A stretch of DNA of 64,000 nucleotides from Bradyrhizobium sp. SZCCT0153 (GTDB taxonomy: Bacteria > Pseudomonadota > Alphaproteobacteria > Rhizobiales > Xanthobacteraceae): the NCBI RefSeq assembly GCF_018129995.1, contig NZ_JAFCKS010000003.1, forward strand, positions 969,412 to 1,033,411, written 5' to 3'. Made by a program: the position numbers and the translations under genes. The notes under the pieces are model-generated. The model was not told where the DNA came from and made no database searches. It worked only from the letters and a program-made list of their open reading frames with translations. Shown in pieces: positions 42,021 to 50,207 of this stretch (position 1 is the stretch's first letter; each line of letters starts with the position of its first letter).

Positions 42021-43115
42021 TCAGAACGACCCCAGCGCCACCGGACGAAACGCCTGCAACAGCTGCTGATCCAGCTTGCCGCCCATGCCTTCCATCATCG
42101 CGAACGCACGCGAATGGGTGAATGGCATGCGGTAGGCGCGCTTTTCCACCAGCGCGGCGTAGATGTCGACGATGGTAGTGACCCGCACGATATCGCTGAT
42201 CTGGTTCGACGACAGGCCGTTGGGATAGCCGGAGCCGTCGAGGAATTCGTGGTGATGCAGCACGACGTCGAGCATCTCCGGCGGAAAGCCGCCCTGGGCG
42301 GCGAGCGCGTCATAGCCGCGGCGCGGATGCTGGCGGACTTCGGTCATCTCCTCGTCGGTGAGCTTGCCGGGCTTGTCGAGCAGCGCGGAGGGAACGAAGG
42401 CCTTGCCGACGTCGTGCAGCAGCGCGGCGCGGGTCAGCCGGCGCTGGTCGTCCTCGCGCATGCCGAGGTGCTGCGCGAAGGAGACCGCAAAGCCGGTCAC
42501 GAACAGGCAGTGCCGGTAGCTGCCGACGTGGTGGCAGCCCACCGTGGTGAGCCACTCGCGCAGCGAGGAGTGCTTGATCGCCTTCAGGATCTTGGTCTCG
42601 GCGGCGATGACGTCGTCGAAGGTCAGGGGCACGCCGAGCGGTAGCTTATCGAACATCTTCTTCAGCACCGCATGCGCCGCCTCGACGCCGCGGTTGAGCG
42701 TCTTGCCGCGATCGGTCGCGTCGTAGACGGCGGTGTCGGGGAAGGCGGCGCGGATGCGCTGCAGGATAGCGTCGGGCTGAAGCGGCCGCGAGATCGTGTC
42801 GGTGGCGCCCAGCGCCCAGGCCTGCATGGTGCCGTGATGCAGGGCATCGGCGAGCACGAACAGCCGCGGCATCGAACGATAGGCATCGCCGCGCAGCTTG
42901 TTGCGCACCCGCTGCACGCTTTCGGGAGAGCGCAGGTTGATGTCGACCACGAGGCCGGAGAGATCGCGCGAGGGCTGCTCGGGAATCTCCTGCGTCGTCA
43001 CCGTCGAGACCTCGCCGACCGCCTTCAGGATGCTGGCGAGCTCGGTGCTCTCGTCGCTCCGGTCGGAGGCGAGCAGAAGCCGGCGTTTGGCGGCGGATTT
43101 GGCTGGCGCGTTCAT
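42021..43115 (-). CDS. HD-GYP domain protein (putative c-di-GMP phosphodiesterase)
   Basis: The 364-aa protein has an N-terminal receiver-like domain (RRLLLASDRSDESTELASILKAVGEVSTV...VVDINL...PRLFVLADALHHG) lacking an obvious phospho-acceptor acidic cluster. The HD-GYP domain follows: GSYRHCLFVTGFAVSF, the HD motif LLHDVGKAFVPSALLDKPGKLTDEE, and the GYP-region HHHEFLDGSGYPNGLS. The HD and GSGYP residues needed for c-di-GMP hydrolysis are present. The N-terminal domain looks like a degenerate receiver. It is cytoplasmic. It adds a fourth c-di-GMP-type gene to this window. Confidence 0.88.
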   Translation of the reverse strand: MNAPAKSAAKRRLLLASDRSDESTELASILKAVGEVSTVTTQEIPEQPSRDLSGLVVDINLRSPESVQRVRNKLRGDAYRSMPRLFVLADALHHGTMQAWALGATDTISRPLQPDAILQRIRAAFPDTAVYDATDRGKTLNRGVEAAHAVLKKMFDKLPLGVPLTFDDVIAAETKILKAIKHSSLREWLTTVGCHHVGSYRHCLFVTGFAVSFAQHLGMREDDQRRLTRAALLHDVGKAFVPSALLDKPGKLTDEEMTEVRQHPRRGYDALAAQGGFPPEMLDVVLHHHEFLDGSGYPNGLSSNQISDIVRVTTIVDIYAALVEKRAYRMPFTHSRAFAMMEGMGGKLDQQLLQAFRPVALGSF

Positions 43116-43264
43116 GGCTTCCCCAAAAGCACGGGACTGGATTTGGCGTCAGCCTAAGCCGGATCAGGTTCTCCGGCCCTTAAGAGGCGTGCTCAATGGA
43201 GCCTTCCGGAATTGCACGCAATTTTACGGATCCGGTTCCGCAAGGGGGCCCATCGAAAATGACG

Positions 43265-43289
43265 GAAAACAACCCCATGCACAGTAGCC
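43265..43289 (+). repeat. Copy 2 of a 25-bp exact dispersed repeat
   Basis: All 25 bases match the copy at 2802-2826, in the same orientation. It lies in the 270-base gap between the HD-GYP gene and the terminator of the molybdenum-enzyme operon. Confidence 0.8.
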
Positions 43290-43320
43290 TTCTCCTTGGA
43301 ATGACTGGGGTTTCCTTTCA

Positions 43321-43352
43321 CGAAAAACCCGCCGGGAGGTGCCCCCCGGCGG
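43321..43352 (-). terminator. Rho-independent terminator of the molybdenum hydroxylase operon
   Basis: CCGCCGGG (43329-43336) pairs with CCCGGCGG (43345-43352). On the minus strand the stem is followed by GTTTTTCG, a T5 run. It lies 33 bases after the stop of the large-subunit gene at 43385. Confidence 0.85.
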
Positions 43353-43384
43353 ATCATCTCGCGTTACAAAATTGCAGGCCCGCC

Positions 43385-45667
43385 TTACGCCTTCATCGCA
43401 CCCTTCACGGCCTCGGCCGTGATCGGCAGGGCCCGGACCCGGGCTCCGGAGGCGTTGAAGATGGCGTTGCCGATGGCGGGAGCCACCACCGTCACCGCGG
43501 GCTCGCCGACGCCGGTGGCCTTCTCGCCATTGGCGATCACGGCGACCGCGACCTCGGGCATCTGGCTCATGCGCAAGGGCGTGTAGCTATCGAAATTGGT
43601 CTGCTCGATGCCACCGTCCTTGAGCGTCGCCTTCTCGTACATCGCCAGCGACAGGCCCCACAGCGCCGCGCCCTCGACCTGGGCGCGGATGTTGTCGGGA
43701 TGCACCTGGGTGCCGACGTCGGTTGCGACCGTGAGCTTCTTCACGGTCACCTCGCCCGACGGCGCCACCGCGACGTGGGCGACACAGGCCGTCCAGCTCG
43801 CGGTTGCGCGTTCCTGCGACGACACGCAGGCGACGCCCATCCCCTCGCCTTTCGGCAGTTGCCTCGTGCCGTAGCCGGACAGCCCCATCGCGGCGAGCAG
43901 CGTGTTGCGCAGCCGCTGCGCGCCGCCGTCGTTCTTGCCCTTGCCGTCGAGCAGCGCGATGCGGAACTGCGCCGGATCCTTGCCGGTGGCGGCCGCGATC
44001 TCGTCGATCATGCTTTCGACCGCCCAGAAGGTCCAGCCCGGCGCCACCGAGCGGAGCTGGCCGGACGGCGTGGCGTTGTGCGCGAGCTCGTTCTTGATCG
44101 CGCGCACATGATGGTTCGGCACCGTGTAGAAGAAATCGGCGCCGTTCACCGTGAAGCTGTCAAGCGGGCCCTTCTTGTCGACCGAGGGCGTCAGGAAATC
44201 GGGGATTCCCCAGCGCTCGGTCGGCCAGGCCGAGACCACGTCGTGGCTGAGCGCGACGAGCTTGCCGTCGCCGTCCACGCCGGCCTTCACTTTCTGGTAG
44301 GTGAGCGGACGCGAGAAATCCATCGTCATGTCGTTCTCGCGCGTATAGATCACCTTCACCGGCTTGCCGATGGCCTTCGCCGCCTGCACCGCCGGCACCA
44401 TCATGTCGGCATCGAGCCTGCGGCCAAAGCCGCCGCCGAGCCACATCTGGTGCATGACGACGAACTTCGGATCGATTCCGGCGGCACCCGCCGCGATCGC
44501 ACCGGAGCGCGTCGCGAACTGGTTGCCCGAATAGATGTGCAGGATGTCGCCCTTGAACTCCGCGGTGGCGTTCATCGGCTCCATCGGCGCGTGGATGTTG
44601 ATGCTGGTGGTGTACTCCGCCTCCAGCACCTTGGCCGCCGAGCCGAAGGCAGCTGCGGGATCGCCGTCCTTGACGAAGAATTGCCCGGAATCCTCCTGCT
44701 TCTGAAGCCGCATCGCCTCGTCGAGCAGCGACTGGCTCGAGACCTTCGCATTCGGACCGCCGTCATAGGCGATCTTGAGCGCCTGCGCCGCCTTCTTGGC
44801 GTTGGCATAGGTGGCGGCGACCGCGACGACCCAGCCCGAGGTCGTTCCGGTCTTGTCGTCGAGGGTGACGGCCTTGATGAAGCCCGGCACCTTCTTCGCA
44901 GCCGAGTCGTCGACCGATTTGACCGTGGCGCCGAAGCGCACCGGCGGTGTCACCACCGCGCCATAGGCCATGCCCGGCAGCATCACGTCGATGCCGTACT
45001 TGGCCGTGCCGTTGGTCTTGGAGGGAATGTCGAGCTGCGGCACCGACACGCCTATCATGGTGTACTGATCCGGTGTCTTCAGCTTGATCGCCTTGAGCTC
45101 GTCCGGCGTGAAGGTTTTTGTCGCCTTGCCGCTCTTGACGACATCGGCGAACGACATCTGCTTCTTCGACTTCGGATGCGAGATCACGGAATCGCGTACC
45201 ACGAGCTCCGAAGCAGGCACGCCCATGGAAGCTGCCGCCCCTTCCGTCAGCGCCATGCGACCGGCCGCACCGGCGCGGCTCATGGCTTCGAAGTTCATCA
45301 TGGTCGACCAGCTTCCGCCGGTGATCTGCGCCCCCAGCACGGGGTCGTTGAATTTTGGATCGTTGGAGGCGAGGTTGACCCGCATGTCGCTCCACTTCGC
45401 GCCCAGCTCTTCGGCCACGATCTGCGCCATGGTGGAGGCGATGTGCTGGCCCATATCGGCCTTGCCGCAAGTCACGGTGACCAGACCATCGGGCGCGATC
45501 GCGTACCAGACGCTCGGCTCGAAGGTCGACGGCGCAGCGAGCGCCTCACCGATGCCGGGCACGCCGGCATAGCCGAGCACGAGGCCGGTCGCGGCGGTGC
45601 CGACGAGGAACGAGCGGCGGCTGAGATCGGTCGTCTCGGGTGTGACCGCCTTGATGTGCTTATTCAT
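43385..45667 (-). CDS. Xanthine dehydrogenase family molybdopterin-binding subunit (Tat-exported)
   Basis: This 760-aa subunit carries the molybdenum cofactor of an aldehyde/isoquinoline oxidoreductase-type hydroxylase. The N-terminus has a twin-arginine signal (LSRRSFLVGTAATGLVLGYAG), so the enzyme is periplasmic. Family motifs include VTCGKADMGQHIASTM, GGGFGRRLDADMM, GSGNQF-like YSGNQFATRSG and EGAALWGLSLAMYEKATL. The C-terminal catalytic Glu is in TGVGEPAVTVVAP. The gene overlaps the small iron-sulfur subunit gene by four bases. There is no FAD subunit and no maturation factor adjacent. Substrate is unknown. Confidence 0.93.
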   Translation of the reverse strand: MNKHIKAVTPETTDLSRRSFLVGTAATGLVLGYAGVPGIGEALAAPSTFEPSVWYAIAPDGLVTVTCGKADMGQHIASTMAQIVAEELGAKWSDMRVNLASNDPKFNDPVLGAQITGGSWSTMMNFEAMSRAGAAGRMALTEGAAASMGVPASELVVRDSVISHPKSKKQMSFADVVKSGKATKTFTPDELKAIKLKTPDQYTMIGVSVPQLDIPSKTNGTAKYGIDVMLPGMAYGAVVTPPVRFGATVKSVDDSAAKKVPGFIKAVTLDDKTGTTSGWVVAVAATYANAKKAAQALKIAYDGGPNAKVSSQSLLDEAMRLQKQEDSGQFFVKDGDPAAAFGSAAKVLEAEYTTSINIHAPMEPMNATAEFKGDILHIYSGNQFATRSGAIAAGAAGIDPKFVVMHQMWLGGGFGRRLDADMMVPAVQAAKAIGKPVKVIYTRENDMTMDFSRPLTYQKVKAGVDGDGKLVALSHDVVSAWPTERWGIPDFLTPSVDKKGPLDSFTVNGADFFYTVPNHHVRAIKNELAHNATPSGQLRSVAPGWTFWAVESMIDEIAAATGKDPAQFRIALLDGKGKNDGGAQRLRNTLLAAMGLSGYGTRQLPKGEGMGVACVSSQERATASWTACVAHVAVAPSGEVTVKKLTVATDVGTQVHPDNIRAQVEGAALWGLSLAMYEKATLKDGGIEQTNFDSYTPLRMSQMPEVAVAVIANGEKATGVGEPAVTVVAPAIGNAIFNASGARVRALPITAEAVKGAMKA

Positions 45668-46155
45668 GTGGGCCTCCGTTCGTTGCCGGAGGCGGACGCG
45701 GTGCGCATCTCGGTGGCAGCCCGCATGATCGCCTTCTGGATCCGCGAATAGGTCATGCAACGGCAGAGATTGCCGTCCATGTGCGCCACGACCTCTTCCT
45801 TGGTCGGATTGGGATTCTTCGCGAGCAGCGAGGCCGCCTGCATGATCTGCCCGGACTGGCAGTAGCCGCACTGCGGAACCTGTTCGGCGATCCACGCCTT
45901 CTGCAAGGGATGATCGCCCTTGGCGGCAAGGCCTTCGATCGTGGTGATCTTCTTGCCGGCGACATCGCCGACCATGGTCTGGCACGAGCGCACCGCTTCG
46001 CCGTTGACGTGCACGGTGCAGGCACCGCACAGGCCGGCACCGCAGCCGAACTTGGTGCCGGTCATCTGCAATTGCTCGCGGATCGCCCAGAGGAGCGGCG
46101 TGTCGTTCGCCGCATCCACGGACATACTCCGCCCGTTGATGGTGAGAGTTGGCAT
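45664..46155 (-). CDS. (2Fe-2S)-binding small subunit of the molybdenum hydroxylase
   Basis: The 163-aa subunit binds two [2Fe-2S] clusters: a plant-type one (CGAGLCGACTVHVNGEAVRSC) and an alpha-helical one (CGYCQSGQ ... CRCMTYSR). It pairs with the downstream molybdopterin subunit, with which it shares an ATGA overlap. It has no signal peptide and should be exported with its partner by Tat hitch-hiking. Without an FAD subunit, electrons probably leave through a cytochrome or another periplasmic acceptor. ATG 46155 has AGGGGAAG upstream. The upstream in-frame extension is not homologous. Confidence 0.93.
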   Translation of the reverse strand: MPTLTINGRSMSVDAANDTPLLWAIREQLQMTGTKFGCGAGLCGACTVHVNGEAVRSCQTMVGDVAGKKITTIEGLAAKGDHPLQKAWIAEQVPQCGYCQSGQIMQAASLLAKNPNPTKEEVVAHMDGNLCRCMTYSRIQKAIMRAATEMRTASASGNERRPT

Positions 46156-46536
46156 AGGCGTCTTCCCCTGCCGGTGCATGAAGCCGCTTACGGCGGCAAC
46201 TTGAAATGGCGGACGCCCACCGGGCCGGCGCCAGCCTTGACGCAAGAATGATCGGGTTCGCGTGCCGAAGCAAATGCAATTTGGAATCGATCGAAGCAAA
46301 GCCGGCGTTTGCGCGTTGTGCGTCGCGACAACGGCGCCGATGCAGCGCCTGAACGCAACAGAGTGCGCGTAAGGCATGAAAGCTGTCGCGGCATTGGCGG
46401 TTTCTTCCAGGTAACTTGGCAGGCTAGGGTATGACGAAGCGAGTTTGAGCTAATCGCCGAATTGGATGTCCCTCGTGGGAGAGGGCGCAGCGTGGTCGCG
46501 GCTGCAATGAACAAGAAGCGAGAAAGGATGGAAGCA
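46156..46536. other. Non-coding region upstream of the molybdenum hydroxylase operon
   Basis: About 380 bases hold no credible gene. It is the promoter region for both the minus-strand operon (starting 46155) and the plus-strand hydrolase (46537). I see no strong palindrome or promoter consensus. An AT-richer block (GCAAATGCAATTTGGAATCG) near 46270-46290 may be the operon promoter. Confidence 0.4.
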
Positions 46537-47310
46537 ATGCCAAGGATCGAACGGGACGGCGTCGGAATCTACTACGAGGTTCATGGCGAAGGGGCGCCGC
46601 TGCTGCTCACCCACGGCTATTCCTCGACCTCGGCGATGTGGCATGGACAGGTCGATGCGCTTGCGAAGGACCACAGGCTGATCCTGTGGGACATGCGCGG
46701 CCACGGCCAGTCGGATTATCCGGATGATCCCGGCGCTTACAGCGAAGCGCTCACCGTCGGCGACATGGCTGCGATCCTCGATGCGACCGGGACTGAACGC
46801 GCCATCATCGGCGGGCTCTCGCTCGGCGGCTACATGTCGCTCGCTTTCCATCGCGCACATCCGCAAGCCGCCTGCGCATTGCTGATCATCGACACCGGTC
46901 CCGGCTTCAAGAAGGACGACGCGCGCGAGGCCTGGAACGCCCGGGCGTTCGGCACCGCCGACAGGCTCGATCGCGAAGGTCTCGACGTGCTCAAATCGGC
47001 GACGCGCGAGCGCGCCACCGCGAGCCACCGCAACGCCAGGGGATTGGCGCTCGCCGCGCGCGGCATGCTGACCCAGCGCGATGCGCGCGTGATCGAATCG
47101 TTGCCCGACATCAACGTGCCGTCGCTGATCGTGGTCGGCGCCGACGACACGCCGTTCCTCGCCGCGTCCGATTACATGGCGGCAAAAATTCCCGGCGCAC
47201 AAAAAGTCGTGATCCCCGCGGCCGGACACGCCGTCAACATCGATCAGCCACAGGCTTTTGTTGACGCCGTGCTGGCTTTCCTGAAGAACTTGCCTCAAGA
47301 ACTTGCCTGA
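46537..47310 (+). CDS. Alpha/beta hydrolase
   Basis: The 257-aa hydrolase has the oxyanion region LTHGYSSTSAMW, the DMRGHGQSDYP strand, the nucleophile elbow GGLSLGGYM, an acid in VVGADDTPF and the catalytic histidine in PAAGHAVNIDQP. It resembles 3-oxoadipate enol-lactonase and other small esterases. ATG 46537 (MPRIERDGVGIYYEVHG) is preferred; ATG 46507 would add ten residues. It is followed, 42 bases later, by a small exported protein in the same orientation. Confidence 0.88.
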   Translation: MPRIERDGVGIYYEVHGEGAPLLLTHGYSSTSAMWHGQVDALAKDHRLILWDMRGHGQSDYPDDPGAYSEALTVGDMAAILDATGTERAIIGGLSLGGYMSLAFHRAHPQAACALLIIDTGPGFKKDDAREAWNARAFGTADRLDREGLDVLKSATRERATASHRNARGLALAARGMLTQRDARVIESLPDINVPSLIVVGADDTPFLAASDYMAAKIPGAQKVVIPAAGHAVNIDQPQAFVDAVLAFLKNLPQELA

Positions 47311-47352
47311 AGAACTTGCAGGCCCAGGACGGCTGGACGAGGACGCGAGGCC

Positions 47353-47688
47353 ATGAAGCGAGCGATGTTGGCTGCGGGCGCGGTGTTGCTATCGTTATCC
47401 GCGCAGGCCGAGCCATTCGGCGGGCCACCGCCCCGCCTGCCTTTCGTCGCGACCCTGTCGAACAACACGCCGCTCGCCTTCGGCATGGATGCCGGAGAGA
47501 CCGCACGCGCGCTCGGGCAACCCCTGCAATACGTGCGGGGACGCCCCGGCAACGAGATCTATCTCGCCCTTCGCAACATCGGTGGCAGCGGACTGATCCC
47601 CTACCGTCACCGCCTGTTCCTGCAGTTCCGTCATGGACGGCTGGCGGGATGGAAGGAAGATTACGGCGTGAACTGGATGTGGGAGTGA
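47353..47688 (+). CDS. Small exported hypothetical protein
   Basis: The 111-aa product has a clear signal peptide (MKRAMLAAGAVLLSLSAQA) followed by EPFGGPPPRLPFVATLSNNTPLAFGMDAGETARALGQPL and a C-terminus RLAGWKEDYGVNWMWE. A pattern of a DAGETARALGQPL helix, then YVRG, then a beta-strand pair resembles the SmpA/OmlA-like fold, but I cannot name a family. It should be periplasmic. It may be co-transcribed with the hydrolase upstream. Confidence 0.65.
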   Translation: MKRAMLAAGAVLLSLSAQAEPFGGPPPRLPFVATLSNNTPLAFGMDAGETARALGQPLQYVRGRPGNEIYLALRNIGGSGLIPYRHRLFLQFRHGRLAGWKEDYGVNWMWE

Positions 47689-47706
47689 GGTGCGCGCGCG
47701 ACTGCC

Positions 47707-47826
47707 TCCCCTCATCCCGAGGAGCTTGCGAAGCAGGCGTCTCGCAGGATGAAGGCCCCGCTGAAGCGTCACGGGCCTTTCATCCTTCGAGACGCGCGCG
47801 AAGGGCGCGTTCCTCAGGATGAGGGG
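47707..47826. repeat. CATCC-GGCGTCTCG extragenic palindrome
   Basis: CTCATCCCGAGGAGC at the left and TTCCTCAGGATGAGG at the right end an imperfect long inverted repeat that also holds GGCGTCTCGCAGGATGAAGG and CATCCTTCGAGACGCG. It fills the gap before the dienelactone hydrolase. A related fragment is at the right edge of the window (63886-64000). Confidence 0.75.
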
Positions 47827-47865
47827 AGAGACTAGAGTTCGTAATAACCAAGAAGGACAACCCGC

Positions 47866-48537
47866 GTGGGACAAGACATCAAGCTGACGGCCTCCGACAA
47901 TTTTCAGCTCGGCGCCTATCGCGCTGATCCCTCAGGCACGCCTAAGGGCGCGGTGGTGGTGATTCAGGAGATTTTCGGCGTCAATCATCACATCCGCTCG
48001 GTCTGCGACCGCCTCGCCGGTGAAGGCTATGCCGCGATCGCGCCGTCGATCTTCGACCGGACGTCCCCGAACTTCCAGTCGGGCTATTCGCCCGACGAGA
48101 TCGCGGAAGCGCGCAAGTTCGTCGCCAATCCGGACTGGGCCGCGATGCTGCGCGATACGCAGGCAGCAATCGATGCTGTGAGGAGCGTCGGGCCGGTCGG
48201 CATCATCGGCTTCTGCCTGGGCGGTAGCATCGCCTTCGTCGCGGCGACGCGGCTGTCGGGCCTGAAGGCCGCGATCGGTTACTATGGCGGCGCCGTCGTG
48301 CGCTTTGCCGACGAGACGCCGAAAGTGCCGACGCAGCTGCATTTCGGCGAGAAGGATGCCGGCATTCCCCTGACCGACGTCGAGACCGTCAAGGCGAAGC
48401 GGCCCGACGTGGAGGTCTTCATCTATCCTGGCGCGCAGCACGGCTTCCATTGCGACGAGCGGGCGAGCTACGACAAGGCCAGCGCCGACATCGCCTGGCC
48501 GCGCAGCATGGCGTTTTTCGCCAAGCATTTGAAATAG
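47866..48537 (+). CDS. Dienelactone hydrolase family protein
   Basis: The 223-aa alpha/beta hydrolase has the DLH catalytic set: Cys117 in the nucleophile elbow GFCLGGS, Asp164 (EKDAGIP) and His192 (AQHGFH). It also shows the family segment VVIQEIFGVNHHIRSVCDRLA. Dienelactone hydrolases open the lactone ring in chlorocatechol breakdown, but many members have other, unknown substrates, and no catechol genes are nearby. Start is GTG 47866, supported by AAGGA nine bases upstream. The protein is cytoplasmic. Confidence 0.9.
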   Translation: MGQDIKLTASDNFQLGAYRADPSGTPKGAVVVIQEIFGVNHHIRSVCDRLAGEGYAAIAPSIFDRTSPNFQSGYSPDEIAEARKFVANPDWAAMLRDTQAAIDAVRSVGPVGIIGFCLGGSIAFVAATRLSGLKAAIGYYGGAVVRFADETPKVPTQLHFGEKDAGIPLTDVETVKAKRPDVEVFIYPGAQHGFHCDERASYDKASADIAWPRSMAFFAKHLK

Positions 48538-48543
48538 CCGCCC

Positions 48544-48628
48544 GTCATGCGCGGGCTTGACCCGCGCATCCATCAAGCGAAGCTTTTTCGTCAGGTCGAT
48601 GGATTGCCGGGTCGAGCCCGGCAATGAC
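48544..48628. repeat. GTCATGC-type extragenic palindrome
   Basis: Two GC-rich hairpins (GCGCGGGCTTGACCCGCGC and TGCCGGGTCGAGCCCGGCA) are flanked by GTCAT and ATGAC, with ATCCATC and GATGGAT as inner arms, so the 85 bp fold as one large inverted repeat. It is the 3' region of the dienelactone hydrolase gene. Confidence 0.75.
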
Positions 48629-48666
48629 ACCTCAAGCAGGAAACGGGTGGCTGCATCATGGCGCGC

Positions 48667-48703
48667 GGCGATAGAGCTGGCTGATCAAGCCAGCTCTATC
48701 GCC
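48667..48703. promoter_or_regulatory. Perfect 16-bp inverted repeat ahead of a hypothetical gene
   Basis: GGCGATAGAGCTGGCT (48667-48682), a five-base loop GATCA, and AGCCAGCTCTATCGCC (48688-48703) form a perfect stem. The SD GGGAGA of the gene starting at 48715 begins directly after it. It may be an RNA hairpin controlling translation or an operator. No T run follows, so it is not a normal terminator. Confidence 0.6.
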
Positions 48704-48714
48704 GGGAGATCACC

Positions 48715-49197
48715 ATGCAACAGGCCAATACGAACGTCGTCATCCGCAATCCGTTCGGCACTATGGACGTGCCCGAGCCGAACGATCGTGAGGTCATGGA
48801 CTATGCCTCCATCGCCATGCTCGCCGGCGATGCCGCCGACGGCAACGCGGCGCATTGGGCATCGATGCCGACGTCCTCCGATCAGCTCGAGGGGGTCTGG
48901 GCGAGCCGCTGGAATGGCGGCGCCGATCCGACCATTGCCGGCGATACGCCGGAGCAGTGGAAAGTGGGGCGCGCGGAGGTGCGGGTCGCAGGCGAGCGCA
49001 TCTATCTTCGCTTCGACTGGGACCATGGCCGCCGGCACGGGCTGATCGATGCGGCCCGCCAGGGCGCGGATCGTCTCGTCGGGAAATATATCAACCTGAC
49101 CAACCCGGCCATCATGCGGCCATGGGTCGGGCTCGTGGTCGATGCCGTCAGGATCGATGGATGTTTCCCGAACGGGCGACTGGATTTCAGGCGGTGA
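48715..49197 (+). CDS. Hypothetical protein (160 aa)
   Basis: I do not recognise a family. The soluble product begins MQQANTNVVIRNPFGTMDVPEPNDREVMDYASIAML and includes PEQWKVGRAEVRVAGERIYLRFDWDHGRRHGLIDAARQGADRLVGKYINLTNPAIMRPWVG. GGGAGATCACC before ATG 48715 is a good SD, and codon use matches neighbours, so it is a real gene. There are no cysteines apart from one near the C-terminus and no membrane segments. The perfect hairpin immediately upstream of the SD suggests regulated translation. Confidence 0.65.
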   Translation: MQQANTNVVIRNPFGTMDVPEPNDREVMDYASIAMLAGDAADGNAAHWASMPTSSDQLEGVWASRWNGGADPTIAGDTPEQWKVGRAEVRVAGERIYLRFDWDHGRRHGLIDAARQGADRLVGKYINLTNPAIMRPWVGLVVDAVRIDGCFPNGRLDFRR

Positions 49198-49198
49198 G

Positions 49199-49945
49199 CT
49201 AGAACCAGCGCTCGCCGACGAACACGGTGTCGCCCGGTGCCAATGGCGTGCCGAGCGGAACCACGGCGCGCATCGAGCCGCCGGCTTCGGTGTGGGTGAC
49301 GGTGACCACGTCGCGCTTGGCGCGCGGCGAGAAGCCGCCGGCAATCGCGACCGCGCTTTCGACCGTCATGTTCGGCACGTAGGGATATTGTCCGGGCGCG
49401 GAGACTTCGCCGAGGATGAAGAACGGCCGATAGGATTCGACCTCGACGGCGACCGAGGGCTCGCGGATATAGCCGTTGCGCAGCCGCGCGGCGATTTCAC
49501 CGGCGAGTCCTGCCGGAGTGCGACCGCGTGCGGGCACTCCGCCGATCAGCGGCATGGTGATGGAGCCGCCGGCGTCGATGGCGTAGCTGTTGGTGAGGCC
49601 TTCCTGGCCGTACACCACGACGCGCAGCTTGTCGCCGGCGTCGAGATGGTAGGAGGCGTCGTAGCGGACCGGCGCCGCCATCGGTGCGGCATAGCCGACC
49701 GGCATGGCCGCGGGCGAAGAGGCAAAGGACGTGCGCAGCGCGCCGATGGCGCCGCCGCCATCGGCGACGACGACCGGCTGCGGCGTGCCGTAGGGCTGGC
49801 CATAGGCCATGGAGTCGAGATCGGCGCGCGGCTGCATCACCGCGACGGGACCGGCGGTCTGCATGCAGCCGCCAAGCGCAAGCGCGGCGAACGCTACCAA
49901 GGACGCTGCCGAGATCGACCATCGAAACGCGCGTGCAACTGGCAC
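49199..49945 (-). CDS. Polysaccharide biosynthesis/export lipoprotein (Wza/ExoF-like)
   Basis: The 248-aa protein has a lipoprotein signal peptide with lipobox LALGGC, a proline/alanine-rich linker, then the polysaccharide export (Poly_export) domain YHLDAGDKLRVVVYGQEGLTNSYAIDAGGSITMPLIGGVPARGRT and the SLBB-type repeat YRPFFILGEVSAPGQYPYVPNMTVESAVAIAGGFSPRA. It should form part of an outer-membrane exit channel for a capsule or exopolysaccharide. No other polysaccharide gene is adjacent. Start is GTG 49945, with GAGGGA upstream. Confidence 0.9.
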   Translation of the reverse strand: MPVARAFRWSISAASLVAFAALALGGCMQTAGPVAVMQPRADLDSMAYGQPYGTPQPVVVADGGGAIGALRTSFASSPAAMPVGYAAPMAAPVRYDASYHLDAGDKLRVVVYGQEGLTNSYAIDAGGSITMPLIGGVPARGRTPAGLAGEIAARLRNGYIREPSVAVEVESYRPFFILGEVSAPGQYPYVPNMTVESAVAIAGGFSPRAKRDVVTVTHTEAGGSMRAVVPLGTPLAPGDTVFVGERWF

Positions 49946-50018
49946 CGGACCTATCCCTCGAAACGAGACAGCTCCACTGATGCACCGGTTATGGTTAATA
50001 AAGCGTTGAGCGGGGCTT

Positions 50019-50178
50019 CAACCCTCCCCTGGAGGGGGAGGGTCGATCGCGCGAAGCGCGAGCGGGGTGGGGTGATCTCTCCGCTCGGGCAGTGTGGACG
50101 TGGAGAGATCTTCACCCAACCCCGTCTCACATCTTCGCTGCGCTCAATGTGAGCCGACCCTCTCCCTCCAGGGGAGGG
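50019..50178. repeat. CCCTCCCC-type extragenic palindrome cluster
   Basis: CAACCCTCCCCTGGAGGGGG and AGGGTCGATCG at the left find inverted partners near CGACCCTCTCCCTCCAGGGGAGGGT at the right, with CTCACATC/GATGTGAG-type words in between. It is in the gap between the polysaccharide-export gene and msrA and belongs to the same broad family as 19431-19569 and the DUF559 borders. Confidence 0.75.
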
Positions 50179-50207
50179 TAAGCACATCACCGCTTCAACG
50201 TTTACGC

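Noticed and set aside
45668..46279. Extension of the large molybdenum subunit through the small-subunit gene
   Set aside because: The frame is open by chance; the Tat signal and ATGA overlap fix the start at 45667.
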